A DNA stretch of 5,309 bases, taken from positions 1 to 5,309 of the forward strand of contig DAITAO010000133.1 of assembly GCA_036824245.1 (NCBI GenBank), in the 5' to 3' direction. The notes below the pieces were generated by a model, which saw only the letters and a list, made by a program, of their open reading frames with translations, did no database searches and was not told the origin of the DNA. This document shows positions 1-5,248 of the stretch, piece after piece (within the stretch, counting starts at the first letter, position 1; each line of letters opens with the position of its first letter). The DNA is from JACVRM01 sp036824245 (GTDB taxonomy: Bacteria; Actinomycetota; Thermoleophilia; Gaiellales; Gaiellaceae). Position numbers and translations under genes: made by a program.

Positions 1-779
1 TCGGCTGCGAGCGCAAGCCGCCTCAACGTCTCCAATCGAGCTTCGTCGAGCGCATCCGTCCGGTCGCGCACGAGCCGCTCGAGTAGCCGCTTGTGGCGCT
101 CCAGGGCATCTTCGCTGACCTTTTTCTCCGTGATGTCGCGCGCGCTCGCGTAGATCAGTCCGCCGGACACGCCTCGCGCGTTCCACTCGAGCCACCGATA
201 GCCGCCATCTACGGTGCGGTAGCGGTTCCTGAAACTGATTGTCTCCGTTCCAGGCACAGCGAGCTTCGCCGCTTCCGCCAAGGTCGATGCGCGGTCGTCC
301 GGATGAACAAAGTCGATGAACGGACGAGCAAGGAGGTCGGATTCTCGGTGGCCCAGCAAACGGCTCCATGCCGGATTGACCCGCTCGAAGTACCCCTCAC
401 GATTCGCGGTGGCGACGAGGTCCGATGACACCTCGTGGTGTCGGCCAAGCTCTCTCTCGAGGGCCCTGCGCTCGTCGGCGAAGCGACCGAGCAGCGCTCC
501 GAGGAGGAGAAAGGCAACGGCCCGGGAGACGTATCCCATCGGCCCGACGGGCTCGTCAATGACGACAAACCACGAGGCGTTGAGGGCAAGTGCGAGTCCT
601 CCCCCGGCTACGCCGCCCGTCATTCCAAAGCAGATCGCGCAGAGAGCAACGGGAATGACGTACAACAGCCCGACGGCGTCGGCGACGTTGTCGTCGGCCA
701 TCCGCAGCGCAAAAACCGCCGCGAAGAGCAAGCCGGCGACGACGAGCGCGACCCGCGGCGTGAGGGTGCCGAGAATCAT
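1..779 (-). CDS. Membrane PAS-domain sensor protein, 3' part outside window (probable HD-GYP output)
   Basis: The minus strand is open from an ATG at 779 to the left edge, giving 259 residues with no stop. Residues 8-25, 35-56, 57-75 and 83-99 are four hydrophobic segments, followed by a short charged linker (RFADERRALEREL). A PAS domain of the PAS_3/PAC type spans about 117-217: it has FERVNPAWSRLLG, then FIDFVHPDDR, then RYRTVDGGYRWLEWNARG, and ends in the usual ARDITEKK. A helical linker follows (ERLVRDRTDALDEARLETLRRLALAA). In known proteins this kind of linker leads into an HD-GYP phosphodiesterase domain, so that output is inferred, not seen; a kinase or GGDEF output is possible. An in-frame ATG at 821 would add 14 residues. 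I prefer 779 because the added codons look non-coding and a -10-like box lies between the two starts. Neither start has a clear Shine-Dalgarno. The protein is expected in the cytoplasmic membrane with the PAS domain inside. Its codons are less GC-biased than those of the kinase at 3830. Confidence 0.85.
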   Translation of the reverse strand, partial: MILGTLTPRVALVVAGLLFAAVFALRMADDNVADAVGLLYVIPVALCAICFGMTGGVAGGGLALALNASWFVVIDEPVGPMGYVSRAVAFLLLGALLGRFADERRALERELGRHHEVSSDLVATANREGYFERVNPAWSRLLGHRESDLLARPFIDFVHPDDRASTLAEAAKLAVPGTETISFRNRYRTVDGGYRWLEWNARGVSGGLIYASARDITEKKVSEDALERHKRLLERLVRDRTDALDEARLETLRRLALAA

Positions 780-809
780 TCTCTGTCCGCTCGGGGACCG
801 GCGTGACAA

Positions 810-815
810 AAGGTA
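810..815 (-). promoter_or_regulatory. Possible -10 box for the PAS sensor gene
   Basis: Read on the minus strand this is TACCTT, which fits the actinobacterial TANNNT -10 pattern. It lies 30 bases before the ATG at 779, so a transcript would start after the alternative ATG at 821. That favours 779 as the start. No matching -35 hexamer is visible, so this is weak. Confidence 0.25.
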
Positions 816-886
816 CGCCATGCAGTCGTTTTCGGAACATCGTTCACATTCCTTAAGCGACTTTCGCCCCGCACTCATGGGATTTT

Positions 887-899
887 CGGCGGACCGCCG
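887..899. repeat. Short perfect dyad in the divergent intergenic region
   Basis: CGGCGG and CCGCCG flank a single central base, forming a 13-bp perfect dyad. It lies between the divergent genes, about 41-53 bp upstream of the -10 box at 940. It could be an operator for a dimeric regulator, but in GC-rich DNA such short dyads also occur by chance. The rest of the 174-bp gap (780-953) shows only the -10 boxes listed separately. Confidence 0.25.
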
Positions 900-939
900 G
901 CGACGGTTGCACGCCCCGGAGTCCGACAGGACCCTCCGC

Positions 940-945
940 TACGGT
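940..945 (+). promoter_or_regulatory. Putative -10 box (TACGGT), near-leaderless transcript
   Basis: TACGGT fits TANNNT and sits 8 bases before the ATG at 954. A transcript starting at the usual distance would have a leader of about two bases. No Shine-Dalgarno is present in front of this ATG, which fits near-leaderless translation. No -35 match is visible at normal spacing. The same box-to-start arrangement recurs at 3111 and 5237. Confidence 0.45.
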
Positions 946-953
946 TGCCGCCT

Positions 954-1748
954 ATGACGACGCGCGCGTCCGTCGGGCAAGAGCTCGAACTGCTTGTAAC
1001 GCTCACGTCGCCTTCGATGCGGAGTGACCACGTGCGTGAGTTGCAGCTGATGCTCCGGCACAACCCCTTCGGGACGTTCGAACCCGGACAGCTGGAGGGC
1101 ATTTACGACGAGCGAACGGCGGCGGCAACCAGGCGCGCGAAGTACTGGCTCGGCTATCCCGAGTCACAGATCGACGAGACGGCCGACGCTCAGTTGCGCA
1201 GTCTGCTGTCGGGCGAGATGCCGCTGCCGGCGTCCTGGAAGGCGGCCCGCAACCGCCGTCTGCGCCGCGCCGAGGAGACGCTCCTCTGGGACGCCGCGCT
1301 CGACGTCGCCCGCGAGCAACTGGGCAGGCGCGAGGATCCGCCCGGCTCCAAGAACACGCCCTACACACACTGGTACGGGCTGCTGTGCCCCTGGAGCCTG
1401 GTCTTCCCGTCCTTCTGCTACGCGCAGGCTGGATCGCGAGCCTTTGTTCCGGGCCGGCAGTACGCCTACGCGCCGTACCTCCTCGAGGACGCCGGCCGCG
1501 GGCACAACTTCCTGTCGCTCACGGACGAGCCGCTGCGCGGCGACCTGGCGCTGCTCGACGCCGATCGCGACGGCCAGCCCGACCGTCTGGCGTTCTTCGA
1601 CGGGTGGGAGCAAGAGCACCAGCCCGATCGCTTCGACGCGATCGAGGGTGATGTCGGCGTGGAAGGAGCCCTCGAAGGCGAGGGTGCGGTCGCACGCACG
1701 AAGCGGGAGCGCGCCGACGTGACGGCGTTCGTCCACGTGCGCGCCTGA
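954..1748 (+). CDS. Peptidoglycan-binding plus CHAP-like protein, probable pseudoenzyme
   Basis: This protein has 264 residues from the ATG at 954; a TTG at 945 would add three but overlaps the -10 box. Residues 22-85 resemble a PG_binding_1-type repeat (HVRELQLMLRHNPFG, GIYDERTAAATRRAKYWLGYP, then a closing leucine-rich helix). After a charged linker, residues 114-262 follow the layout of actinobacterial CHAP-like (NlpC/P60-superfamily) domains: YTHWYGL, then PWSLVFPSFCYAQAGS, then GDLALLDADRDG, then DRLAFFDGW, then AIEGDVG, ending RTKRERADVTAFVHV. Relatives as I remember them read PWCAIFVSWC, HVAFFEKW and GNTG at these places. Here Ser148 replaces the nucleophilic Cys, Arg211 the His and Asp233 the Asn, so hydrolase activity is doubtful. 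Cys145 and Cys155 remain. There is no signal peptide or membrane segment, so any cell-wall role would need another export or lysis route. It may be a cell-wall-binding or prophage-derived remnant protein. Fold moderately sure; inactivity inferred. Confidence 0.8.
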   Translation: MTTRASVGQELELLVTLTSPSMRSDHVRELQLMLRHNPFGTFEPGQLEGIYDERTAAATRRAKYWLGYPESQIDETADAQLRSLLSGEMPLPASWKAARNRRLRRAEETLLWDAALDVAREQLGRREDPPGSKNTPYTHWYGLLCPWSLVFPSFCYAQAGSRAFVPGRQYAYAPYLLEDAGRGHNFLSLTDEPLRGDLALLDADRDGQPDRLAFFDGWEQEHQPDRFDAIEGDVGVEGALEGEGAVARTKRERADVTAFVHVRA

Positions 1749-1751
1749 CGG

Positions 1752-2486
1752 CTAACGCACCGCCCTGAGGTAGGCGGTGGCCATCCGCCTCTGACCCTCG
1801 CTCCGCTCGACTAGCGGCCGCAGGTGTGCGAGGAAGCGGGCCTGCTCATCGAGTGTGAGTGCCGCCTGCACCGATTCGAGAACGGTGGGGTCGAGCGGGT
1901 TGCCGGAGCTGCGCAGGAAGGCTTCCCATCTCATGCCCGCGAGCAAGGGTCGAGGAGCAATCTCTACCTCGTAAGCCAGACTGACTTGCGAGAAGCCCGC
2001 TTCCTCGACCCACGCGAGCAGATCGCGCTCGTCGAAGTCGAGGAGTACATGCCCAGCGACGCTTGCCTCGTGCGCATTGACCTTTGCGGCGAGCTCGGCG
2101 ACGGCCGAGACGTCATAGCCCCAGAAGCGCCCGTCCGGCTCGGGATAGCCGAAGCTGTTGATCGGCTCGAACGACGAGATCCGTCCACCGCGCCGCAGGA
2201 CGCGATGAAACTCGGCCAGCGCGGCGCGCTTGCCGGCGCGATCGACATAGATGAGCACCGAGCGAGTCGTCACGACATCGACGGAGCAGTCGCCGAATAC
2301 AGAGAGGTCGTCGGCGGCCGCCTGCACGAACTCACAGCGGTCGGTGACTCCCAGGTCGTCCGCGATCTCGCGGCACCGTTCGAGCAGCTCGCCCGAGACG
2401 TCGCTTAAGATCACACGACCGTTCGCTCCGAGCCGCTCGAGGGCGGCGAAGCCGATCATCCCCTCTCCGGCTCCCACGTCGAGCAC
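1752..2486 (-). CDS. Class I SAM-dependent methyltransferase (5' end unresolved)
   Basis: From the GTG at 2486 this encodes 244 residues. It transfers a methyl group from S-adenosylmethionine; the acceptor is unknown, most likely a small molecule, and the protein is cytoplasmic. The Rossmann motifs are in order: motif I LDVGAGEG at residues 2-9, the acidic end of strand 2 at D29 (VILSDVS), the adenine-contact region at D59-D60 (AAADDL), strand 4 SVDVVTTRSVLIYV at 68-81, and the post-motif block EFHRVLRRGGRISSFEPIN. This is the UbiE/Methyltransf_11 type. The C-terminal part (FDERDLLAWVEEAGFSQV onward) resembles the usual cap of such enzymes. The GTG falls inside the first core strand, too late for a native start: the same frame encodes typical upstream sequence to about 2597. 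The gene converges on the CHAP-like gene with 3 bp between the stops. It has no operon partner in the window. Confidence 0.8.
   Translation of the reverse strand: MLDVGAGEGMIGFAALERLGANGRVILSDVSGELLERCREIADDLGVTDRCEFVQAAADDLSVFGDCSVDVVTTRSVLIYVDRAGKRAALAEFHRVLRRGGRISSFEPINSFGYPEPDGRFWGYDVSAVAELAAKVNAHEASVAGHVLLDFDERDLLAWVEEAGFSQVSLAYEVEIAPRPLLAGMRWEAFLRSSGNPLDPTVLESVQAALTLDEQARFLAHLRPLVERSEGQRRMATAYLRAVR
1758..1779. terminator. Weak hairpin at the convergent gene ends
   Basis: CACCGCC and GGCGGTG form a 7-bp perfect stem with an 8-base loop. It lies 10 bases after the stop of the plus-strand CHAP-like gene and inside the last codons of the converging methyltransferase gene. There is no T-run on either side. 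It could stop plus-strand transcription, but it is also part of a coding sequence. Confidence 0.3.
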
Positions 2487-2597
2487 AACTTCACCGGCGG
2501 CGAGTGCCGCGTTTTCGAGGACACGGTCGCGGACCGGCGCGAGGCGCGCGAGGGCCCCTACGTTGCCTAGCCCGCCCCAGGCGTTACGCCCCGGGCT
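2487..2597 (-). other. Coding-like N-terminal extension of the methyltransferase without a start codon
   Basis: In frame with the methyltransferase, 37 codons lie between an upstream TAA (2600-2598) and the GTG at 2486. They read sensibly for this family: NAWGGLGNVGALARLAP, then VRDRVLENAALAAGEV, running into motif I. That is the helix-and-first-strand lead-in expected before VLDVGAGEG. None of the 37 codons is ATG, GTG, TTG or CTG. The enzyme may therefore start at an unusual codon such as the GTA at 2561-2559, or the 5' end may be broken by a frameshift, a mutation or a sequence error. The protein almost certainly includes most of this stretch if functional. Confidence 0.6.
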
Positions 2598-2618
2598 TTA
2601 CAAAGGTTGAACGAAGCG

Positions 2619-2697
2619 CTTCCGGAGACCGGCAAGACGGTTGGCCGGGAGCTGGCCGCGCTCCTGCGACGCTGCTGCGCGTCGCCAACCGAGGAGG
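2619..2697 (+). promoter_or_regulatory. Structured 5' leader of the cupredoxin gene, possible riboswitch-like element
   Basis: The leader can pair almost completely. Hairpin A: CTTCCGG (2619-2625) with CCGG and AAG (2629-2632, 2634-2636), bulged C2633. P1: CGGTTGG (2638-2644) with CCAACCG (2685-2691). P2: CGGGAGC (2646-2652) with GCTCCTG (2660-2666), one G-U pair, 7-base loop. P3: CGACGC (2667-2672) with GCGTCG (2679-2684), loop TGCTGC. P1, P2 and P3 form a flush three-way junction. P1 ends one base before the AGGAGG Shine-Dalgarno (2692-2697). CTCCT (2661-2665), one strand of P2, is also complementary to AGGAG of the Shine-Dalgarno, so P2 and an anti-Shine-Dalgarno helix would be mutually exclusive. 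No promoter is clear; TACAAA at 2599 or TACGTT at 2559 could serve. I recognise no known riboswitch class. The pairing is seen; the regulatory role is inferred. Confidence 0.45.
2692..2697 (+). promoter_or_regulatory. Strong Shine-Dalgarno (AGGAGG) of the cupredoxin gene
   Basis: AGGAGG lies six bases before the ATG at 2704 and fixes that start against the longer open frame beginning at 2641. It is the only strong Shine-Dalgarno in the window; most other genes here look leaderless or weakly led. Confidence 0.9.
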
Positions 2698-2703
2698 AAT
2701 CTG

Positions 2704-3054
2704 ATGAGAAAGCTACTCGCACTATTGCCGCTGCTCGCCGCCGTCGGCGTGTTCGCCGCCTGGAGCCCGGCGGCTCCCACGGGCACGGTGATGGTCAAGG
2801 AGACGAACTTCAAGATCACCATCGCGGGCAAGCCGAAGGCGGGCCCGACGACGTTCGTCGTCAAGAACGCCTCGAGCGCGCCCCACGACTTCGCGCTCAA
2901 GGGCCCCGGAGTGAACAAGAAGACGCCGAAGATCAAGCCCGGTGGCACCGCCAGGCTGACCGTCACGCTCAAGAAGGGCGCGAAGTACCAGGTCTGGTGC
3001 ACCGTGAGCGGTCACGCCGGGCTCGGCATGAAGAAGGCGGTGGTGGCGGTCTAG
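2704..3054 (+). CDS. Secreted plastocyanin-like cupredoxin (type-1 copper protein)
   Basis: The product has 116 residues. Residues 1-24 form a signal peptide: MRKLL, a hydrophobic core to about residue 19, then SPAAP with a likely cleavage near 23-24. The mature part of about 92 residues is a single cupredoxin domain: TFVVKNASSAPHDFAL at 50-65, GGTARLTVTLKKGAKY at 80-95, then YQVWCTVSGHAGLGM at 95-109. The type-1 copper ligands are all present: His61, Cys99, His104 and Met109, with C-x4-H-x4-M spacing. Such proteins carry electrons or bind copper outside the membrane; the partner is unknown. The mature protein is rich in lysine (basic), which suits an acidic partner or the cell envelope. There is no lipobox cysteine, so it is not an evident lipoprotein. 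The start is set by AGGAGG at 2692. A foldable leader precedes the gene, a strong hairpin follows the stop, and a two-component operon comes next. It appears to be transcribed alone. Confidence 0.9.
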   Translation: MRKLLALLPLLAAVGVFAAWSPAAPTGTVMVKETNFKITIAGKPKAGPTTFVVKNASSAPHDFALKGPGVNKKTPKIKPGGTARLTVTLKKGAKYQVWCTVSGHAGLGMKKAVVAV

Positions 3055-3063
3055 CCACGCTCT

Positions 3064-3097
3064 AGCGCGGCCGGGGCAATACCGCCCCGGCCGCGCT
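3064..3097 (+). terminator. 14-bp perfect GC hairpin after the cupredoxin gene
   Basis: AGCGCGGCCGGGGC (3064-3077) pairs perfectly with GCCCCGGCCGCGCT (3084-3097) around the loop AATACC. It starts nine bases after the cupredoxin stop. No T-run follows, as is common for actinobacterial terminators. The stem also covers the place where the -35 region of the next promoter would lie. Confidence 0.75.
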
Positions 3098-3110
3098 GCA
3101 CGACCGCGCC

Positions 3111-3116
3111 TACACT
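3111..3116 (+). promoter_or_regulatory. Putative -10 box (TACACT) of the two-component operon, leaderless
   Basis: TACACT, preceded by C, fits TANNNT and ends exactly six bases before the GTG at 3123. Transcription from the normal distance would begin on the G of the start codon, giving a leaderless mRNA. No Shine-Dalgarno is present. The -35 position (about 3088-3093) falls inside the preceding hairpin and has no match to TTGACA. Confidence 0.55.
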
Positions 3117-3122
3117 GGCAAC

Positions 3123-3827
3123 GTGTCAACACAGCGTCCCACCGTGCTGGTCGTCGAGGACGAGCCCTCGATCACGACACCGCTCGCCGAAGCGCTGGAG
3201 CGCGACGGCTTCGCCGCGCAGGTCGCGCGCACGGCAGCCGAAGCGCTCGAATTGGCAGACCGCGTACGGCCCGATCTCGTCCTTCTCGACCTGATGCTCC
3301 CCGACGGGTCCGGCTTCGACGTGTGCCGTGAGCTGCGCGCCTCGTCGAACGTTCCGATCATCATGCTCACCGCACGTGGCGAGGAGGCTGACCGCGTCGT
3401 CGGCCTGGAGCTCGGGGCCGACGATTACGTCGTCAAGCCGTTCAGCGCCCGCGAGGTGGTCGCCCGGATTCGCGCAGTGCTGCGCCGGGCGCAGCGTTCG
3501 GGGGAGCCCGACGACGGGCCGATCGAGATCGACGGAGTGCGCCTCGACCCGGCCGCGCGCACTGTCTCGCACGAGGGGGAGCCGCTCGAGCTCTCTCGCA
3601 AGGAGTTCGACCTGCTGCACATGCTCATGCGCAACGCGGGCTCGGTGGTGAAGCGCGAGAAGCTGTTCGAAGAGGTCTGGGAAACGACCTGGTTCGGTTC
3701 CACGAAGACTCTCGACGTTCACGTCGCGTCACTGCGGAAGAAGCTGCGTGACGACCCGAGCTCGCCGCGTTATCTGCACACTGCGCGCGGGGTCGGCTTC
3801 CGCTTCGCCGCGGCCCGCGAGGGCTAG
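3123..3827 (+). CDS. OmpR/PhoB-family response regulator (RegX3-like)
   Basis: The product has 234 residues with a GTG start set by the -10 box six bases upstream. The receiver domain spans 7-121: acidic pocket Glu12-Asp13, phosphoacceptor Asp56 in LVLLDLMLPDGSG, Thr83 in IIMLTAR, and Lys105 in DDYVVKPF. The OmpR-type winged helix spans about 133-229: LELSRKEFDLLHMLMRNAG, then the recognition helix TLDVHVASLRKKL at 196-208, then the wing YLHTARGVGFRF. It should be phosphorylated by the kinase encoded 2 bp downstream and then bind direct repeats in target promoters. The receiver and wing closely resemble mycobacterial RegX3 as I remember it, but the partner kinase is not SenX3-like, so no symbol is given. 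The length is normal and all key residues are present. Target genes are not shown by the sequence; the flanking cupredoxin and secreted-protein genes are candidates by position only. Confidence 0.95.
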   Translation: MSTQRPTVLVVEDEPSITTPLAEALERDGFAAQVARTAAEALELADRVRPDLVLLDLMLPDGSGFDVCRELRASSNVPIIMLTARGEEADRVVGLELGADDYVVKPFSAREVVARIRAVLRRAQRSGEPDDGPIEIDGVRLDPAARTVSHEGEPLELSRKEFDLLHMLMRNAGSVVKREKLFEEVWETTWFGSTKTLDVHVASLRKKLRDDPSSPRYLHTARGVGFRFAAAREG

Positions 3828-3829
3828 CT

Positions 3830-5224
3830 GTGGGTCTCCGCGGCCGGCTGCTCGCCGCATTCGCGTACGTGCTGCTGCTGGTGATCGTCGCCGTGATCCT
3901 GCCGCTCGCGTTGAACCTGGCGCACCGGGCCGAGGCCGAAGCGAAGGCGCATGCCGAGTCGCAGGCACACGTCGTAGCCGCGTTGATCGCCGGCAGGCTG
4001 ACGGACCGCAGCGCGGTGCAGGGCGTCGTCCGGGACGCATCCAGGGATCTCGGAGGCCGCGTAATCGTCGTGAACGCCGACGGGCAGCTCATCGCCGACT
4101 CGGCAGGCACCGGCCTGGTGGGCACGTCGTACAGAAGCCGCCCCGAGATCGCTCGTGCGCTGGTCGAGCGTGTCACCGATCAACGCGAGCGCGCGAGCGA
4201 GTCGCTCGGGCAAGAGCTGCTGGTGACCGCCGTGCCCGTCATGGTCGGAGGCCGGCCCACGGGCGCGGTGCGCGTGACGCAGAGCCTCGAGGGCGTGCGC
4301 GAGAGCGGGCGCCGGGATGCACTCGCACTGGTCGGCTTCGGAGCGGTGGCGCTGCTGCTCGGCCTTGCGGCGGCCTGGCTCGTCGCGGGTTCGCTCGCGC
4401 GGCCGATCCGCCGGCTCGCCGGGACGGCGCGCCGCATCGCCGGCGGCGACCTCGAGTCGCGGGCCGTCGAGGAGGGCTCGCGAGAGCAACGCGACCTCGC
4501 GCACGCGTTCAACGACATGACCGGTCGCCTCACCGACGTGCTGGCCGCGCAGCGCGAGTTCATCGCGAACGCGTCACACCAGCTGCGCACGCCGCTGACC
4601 GGCTTGCGGCTGCGGCTGGAGGCGGCTGCGCTGAAGGCAGGCGATCCGGAGCTAGGACGGGAGCTCGTGGCCGCGGAGGCCGAGGCCGACCGGCTGGCGA
4701 GGCTGCTCAGCGGGCTCCTGTCACTGGCGAGCGAGGGCGGGGATCCCGGACCCGGAACACGGGTCGACCTGGCCGACGTGGGCGAGGAGGCCGTGGAGCG
4801 GTGGCGCGACCGGGCCGAGCATGCCGGGCACGGGTTGATCGTCGCCGGCGAAGGGGCGCCGCTCGTGCGCGCTTCGCGCGAGGACCTCGCAATGGCGCTC
4901 GACAACTTGATCGAGAATGCGCTCAACTACTCGCCGGCCGGTACGCCGGTCACGATCGAGTGGGGTGCGAACGGCGCGTGGGCGTCGCTCGCGGTCGGAG
5001 ACGAAGGGCCGGGCATCCCCTCAGACGAGCGGGAACGCGTCTTCGTACGCTTCTACCGTGGCCGGACGAGCGCGGAACAGCCTGGCACAGGCCTGGGTCT
5101 GGCGATCGTGGACAGCGTCGCCCGCCGCTGGGGCGGACGAGCGCGCATCGAAAGCGGGACGCCGCGCGGCACCCGCGTCGTGGTCGAGCTCCCGCGCCCT
5201 GACGAAGACTTGGCCGGGGCTTAA
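3830..5224 (+). CDS. Sensor histidine kinase with extracytoplasmic sensor domain
   Basis: The product has 464 residues with a GTG start 2 bp after the regulator stop; GAGGG at 3819-3823 is the likely Shine-Dalgarno. The membrane helices are about 8-30 and 165-187. Between them lies an extracytoplasmic domain of roughly 134 residues that looks PAS/sCACHE-like (VIVVNADGQLIADS, LVGTSYRSRPEIARAL, ELLVTAVPVMVGGRPTGAVRV). A HAMP linker spans 188-240 (RPIRRLAGTARRIAGGDLESR). The HisKA H-box at 243-256 (FIANASHQLRTPLT) carries phosphoacceptor His250. The ATPase domain has the N-box DNLIENALNYSP (Asn359, Asn363), G1 DEGPGI (391-396), the FVRFYR F-box and G2 GTGLGLAI (419-426). It autophosphorylates and passes phosphate to Asp56 of the regulator; the ligand is unknown. 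The residue after His250 is Gln where Glu or Asp is usual, making the phosphatase-type motif QxxT. The stop codon sits in the loop of the downstream hairpin. Confidence 0.95.
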   Translation: MGLRGRLLAAFAYVLLLVIVAVILPLALNLAHRAEAEAKAHAESQAHVVAALIAGRLTDRSAVQGVVRDASRDLGGRVIVVNADGQLIADSAGTGLVGTSYRSRPEIARALVERVTDQRERASESLGQELLVTAVPVMVGGRPTGAVRVTQSLEGVRESGRRDALALVGFGAVALLLGLAAAWLVAGSLARPIRRLAGTARRIAGGDLESRAVEEGSREQRDLAHAFNDMTGRLTDVLAAQREFIANASHQLRTPLTGLRLRLEAAALKAGDPELGRELVAAEAEADRLARLLSGLLSLASEGGDPGPGTRVDLADVGEEAVERWRDRAEHAGHGLIVAGEGAPLVRASREDLAMALDNLIENALNYSPAGTPVTIEWGANGAWASLAVGDEGPGIPSDERERVFVRFYRGRTSAEQPGTGLGLAIVDSVARRWGGRARIESGTPRGTRVVVELPRPDEDLAGA

Positions 5225-5232
5225 CCCCGGCC
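5212..5232 (+). terminator. Hairpin spanning the kinase stop codon
   Basis: GGCCGGGG (5212-5219) pairs perfectly with CCCCGGCC (5225-5232); the loop CTTAA contains the TAA stop at 5222-5224. No T-run follows. The stem shares the CCCCGGCC core with the hairpin at 3064-3097. It also covers the expected -35 position of the next promoter. Confidence 0.6.
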
Positions 5233-5236
5233 GGGC

Positions 5237-5242
5237 TACGAT
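5237..5242 (+). promoter_or_regulatory. Putative -10 box (TACGAT), leaderless start of the last gene
   Basis: TACGAT, preceded by C, ends exactly six bases before the ATG at 5249, as at 3111. It would give a leaderless transcript. There is no -35 match; that position lies in the hairpin at 5212-5232. Confidence 0.5.
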
Positions 5243-5248
5243 CGAGCG

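Noticed and set aside
556..840. Minus-strand open frame of 94 codons from an ATG at 840 with an AAGGA nine bases upstream (850-854)
   Set aside because: It overlaps the PAS sensor in another frame, is low-complexity and arginine-rich, and shows no membrane or domain pattern. The Shine-Dalgarno-like sequence appears fortuitous.
835..845. GAAC-ATC-GTTC, resembling a LexA (SOS) box
   Set aside because: The actinobacterial/Bacillus LexA box needs four bases between the half sites; here there are three, and the gene context gives no support.
2613..2622. 10-bp perfect palindrome GAAGCGCTTC upstream of the cupredoxin
   Set aside because: It is short and overlaps the better-supported hairpin A of the leader; there is no second copy to suggest an operator.
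2641..2703. Longer start for the cupredoxin at 2641 (21 extra residues)
   Set aside because: The extra residues would put charged sequence before the signal peptide, and the ATG at 2704 has a perfect Shine-Dalgarno at 2692-2697.
2701..2711. CTGATGAGAAA, resembling the hammerhead ribozyme core (CUGAUGA and GAAA)
   Set aside because: The two core strings are adjacent with no stem II between them, and the match is explained by the start codon and the first codons of the cupredoxin gene.
3748..5202. A 484-codon open frame on the plus strand and long minus-strand frames across the two-component genes
   Set aside because: They are arginine- and alanine-rich shadows of the regulator and kinase, without any domain pattern; the kinase frame has complete HAMP, HisKA and ATPase motifs.
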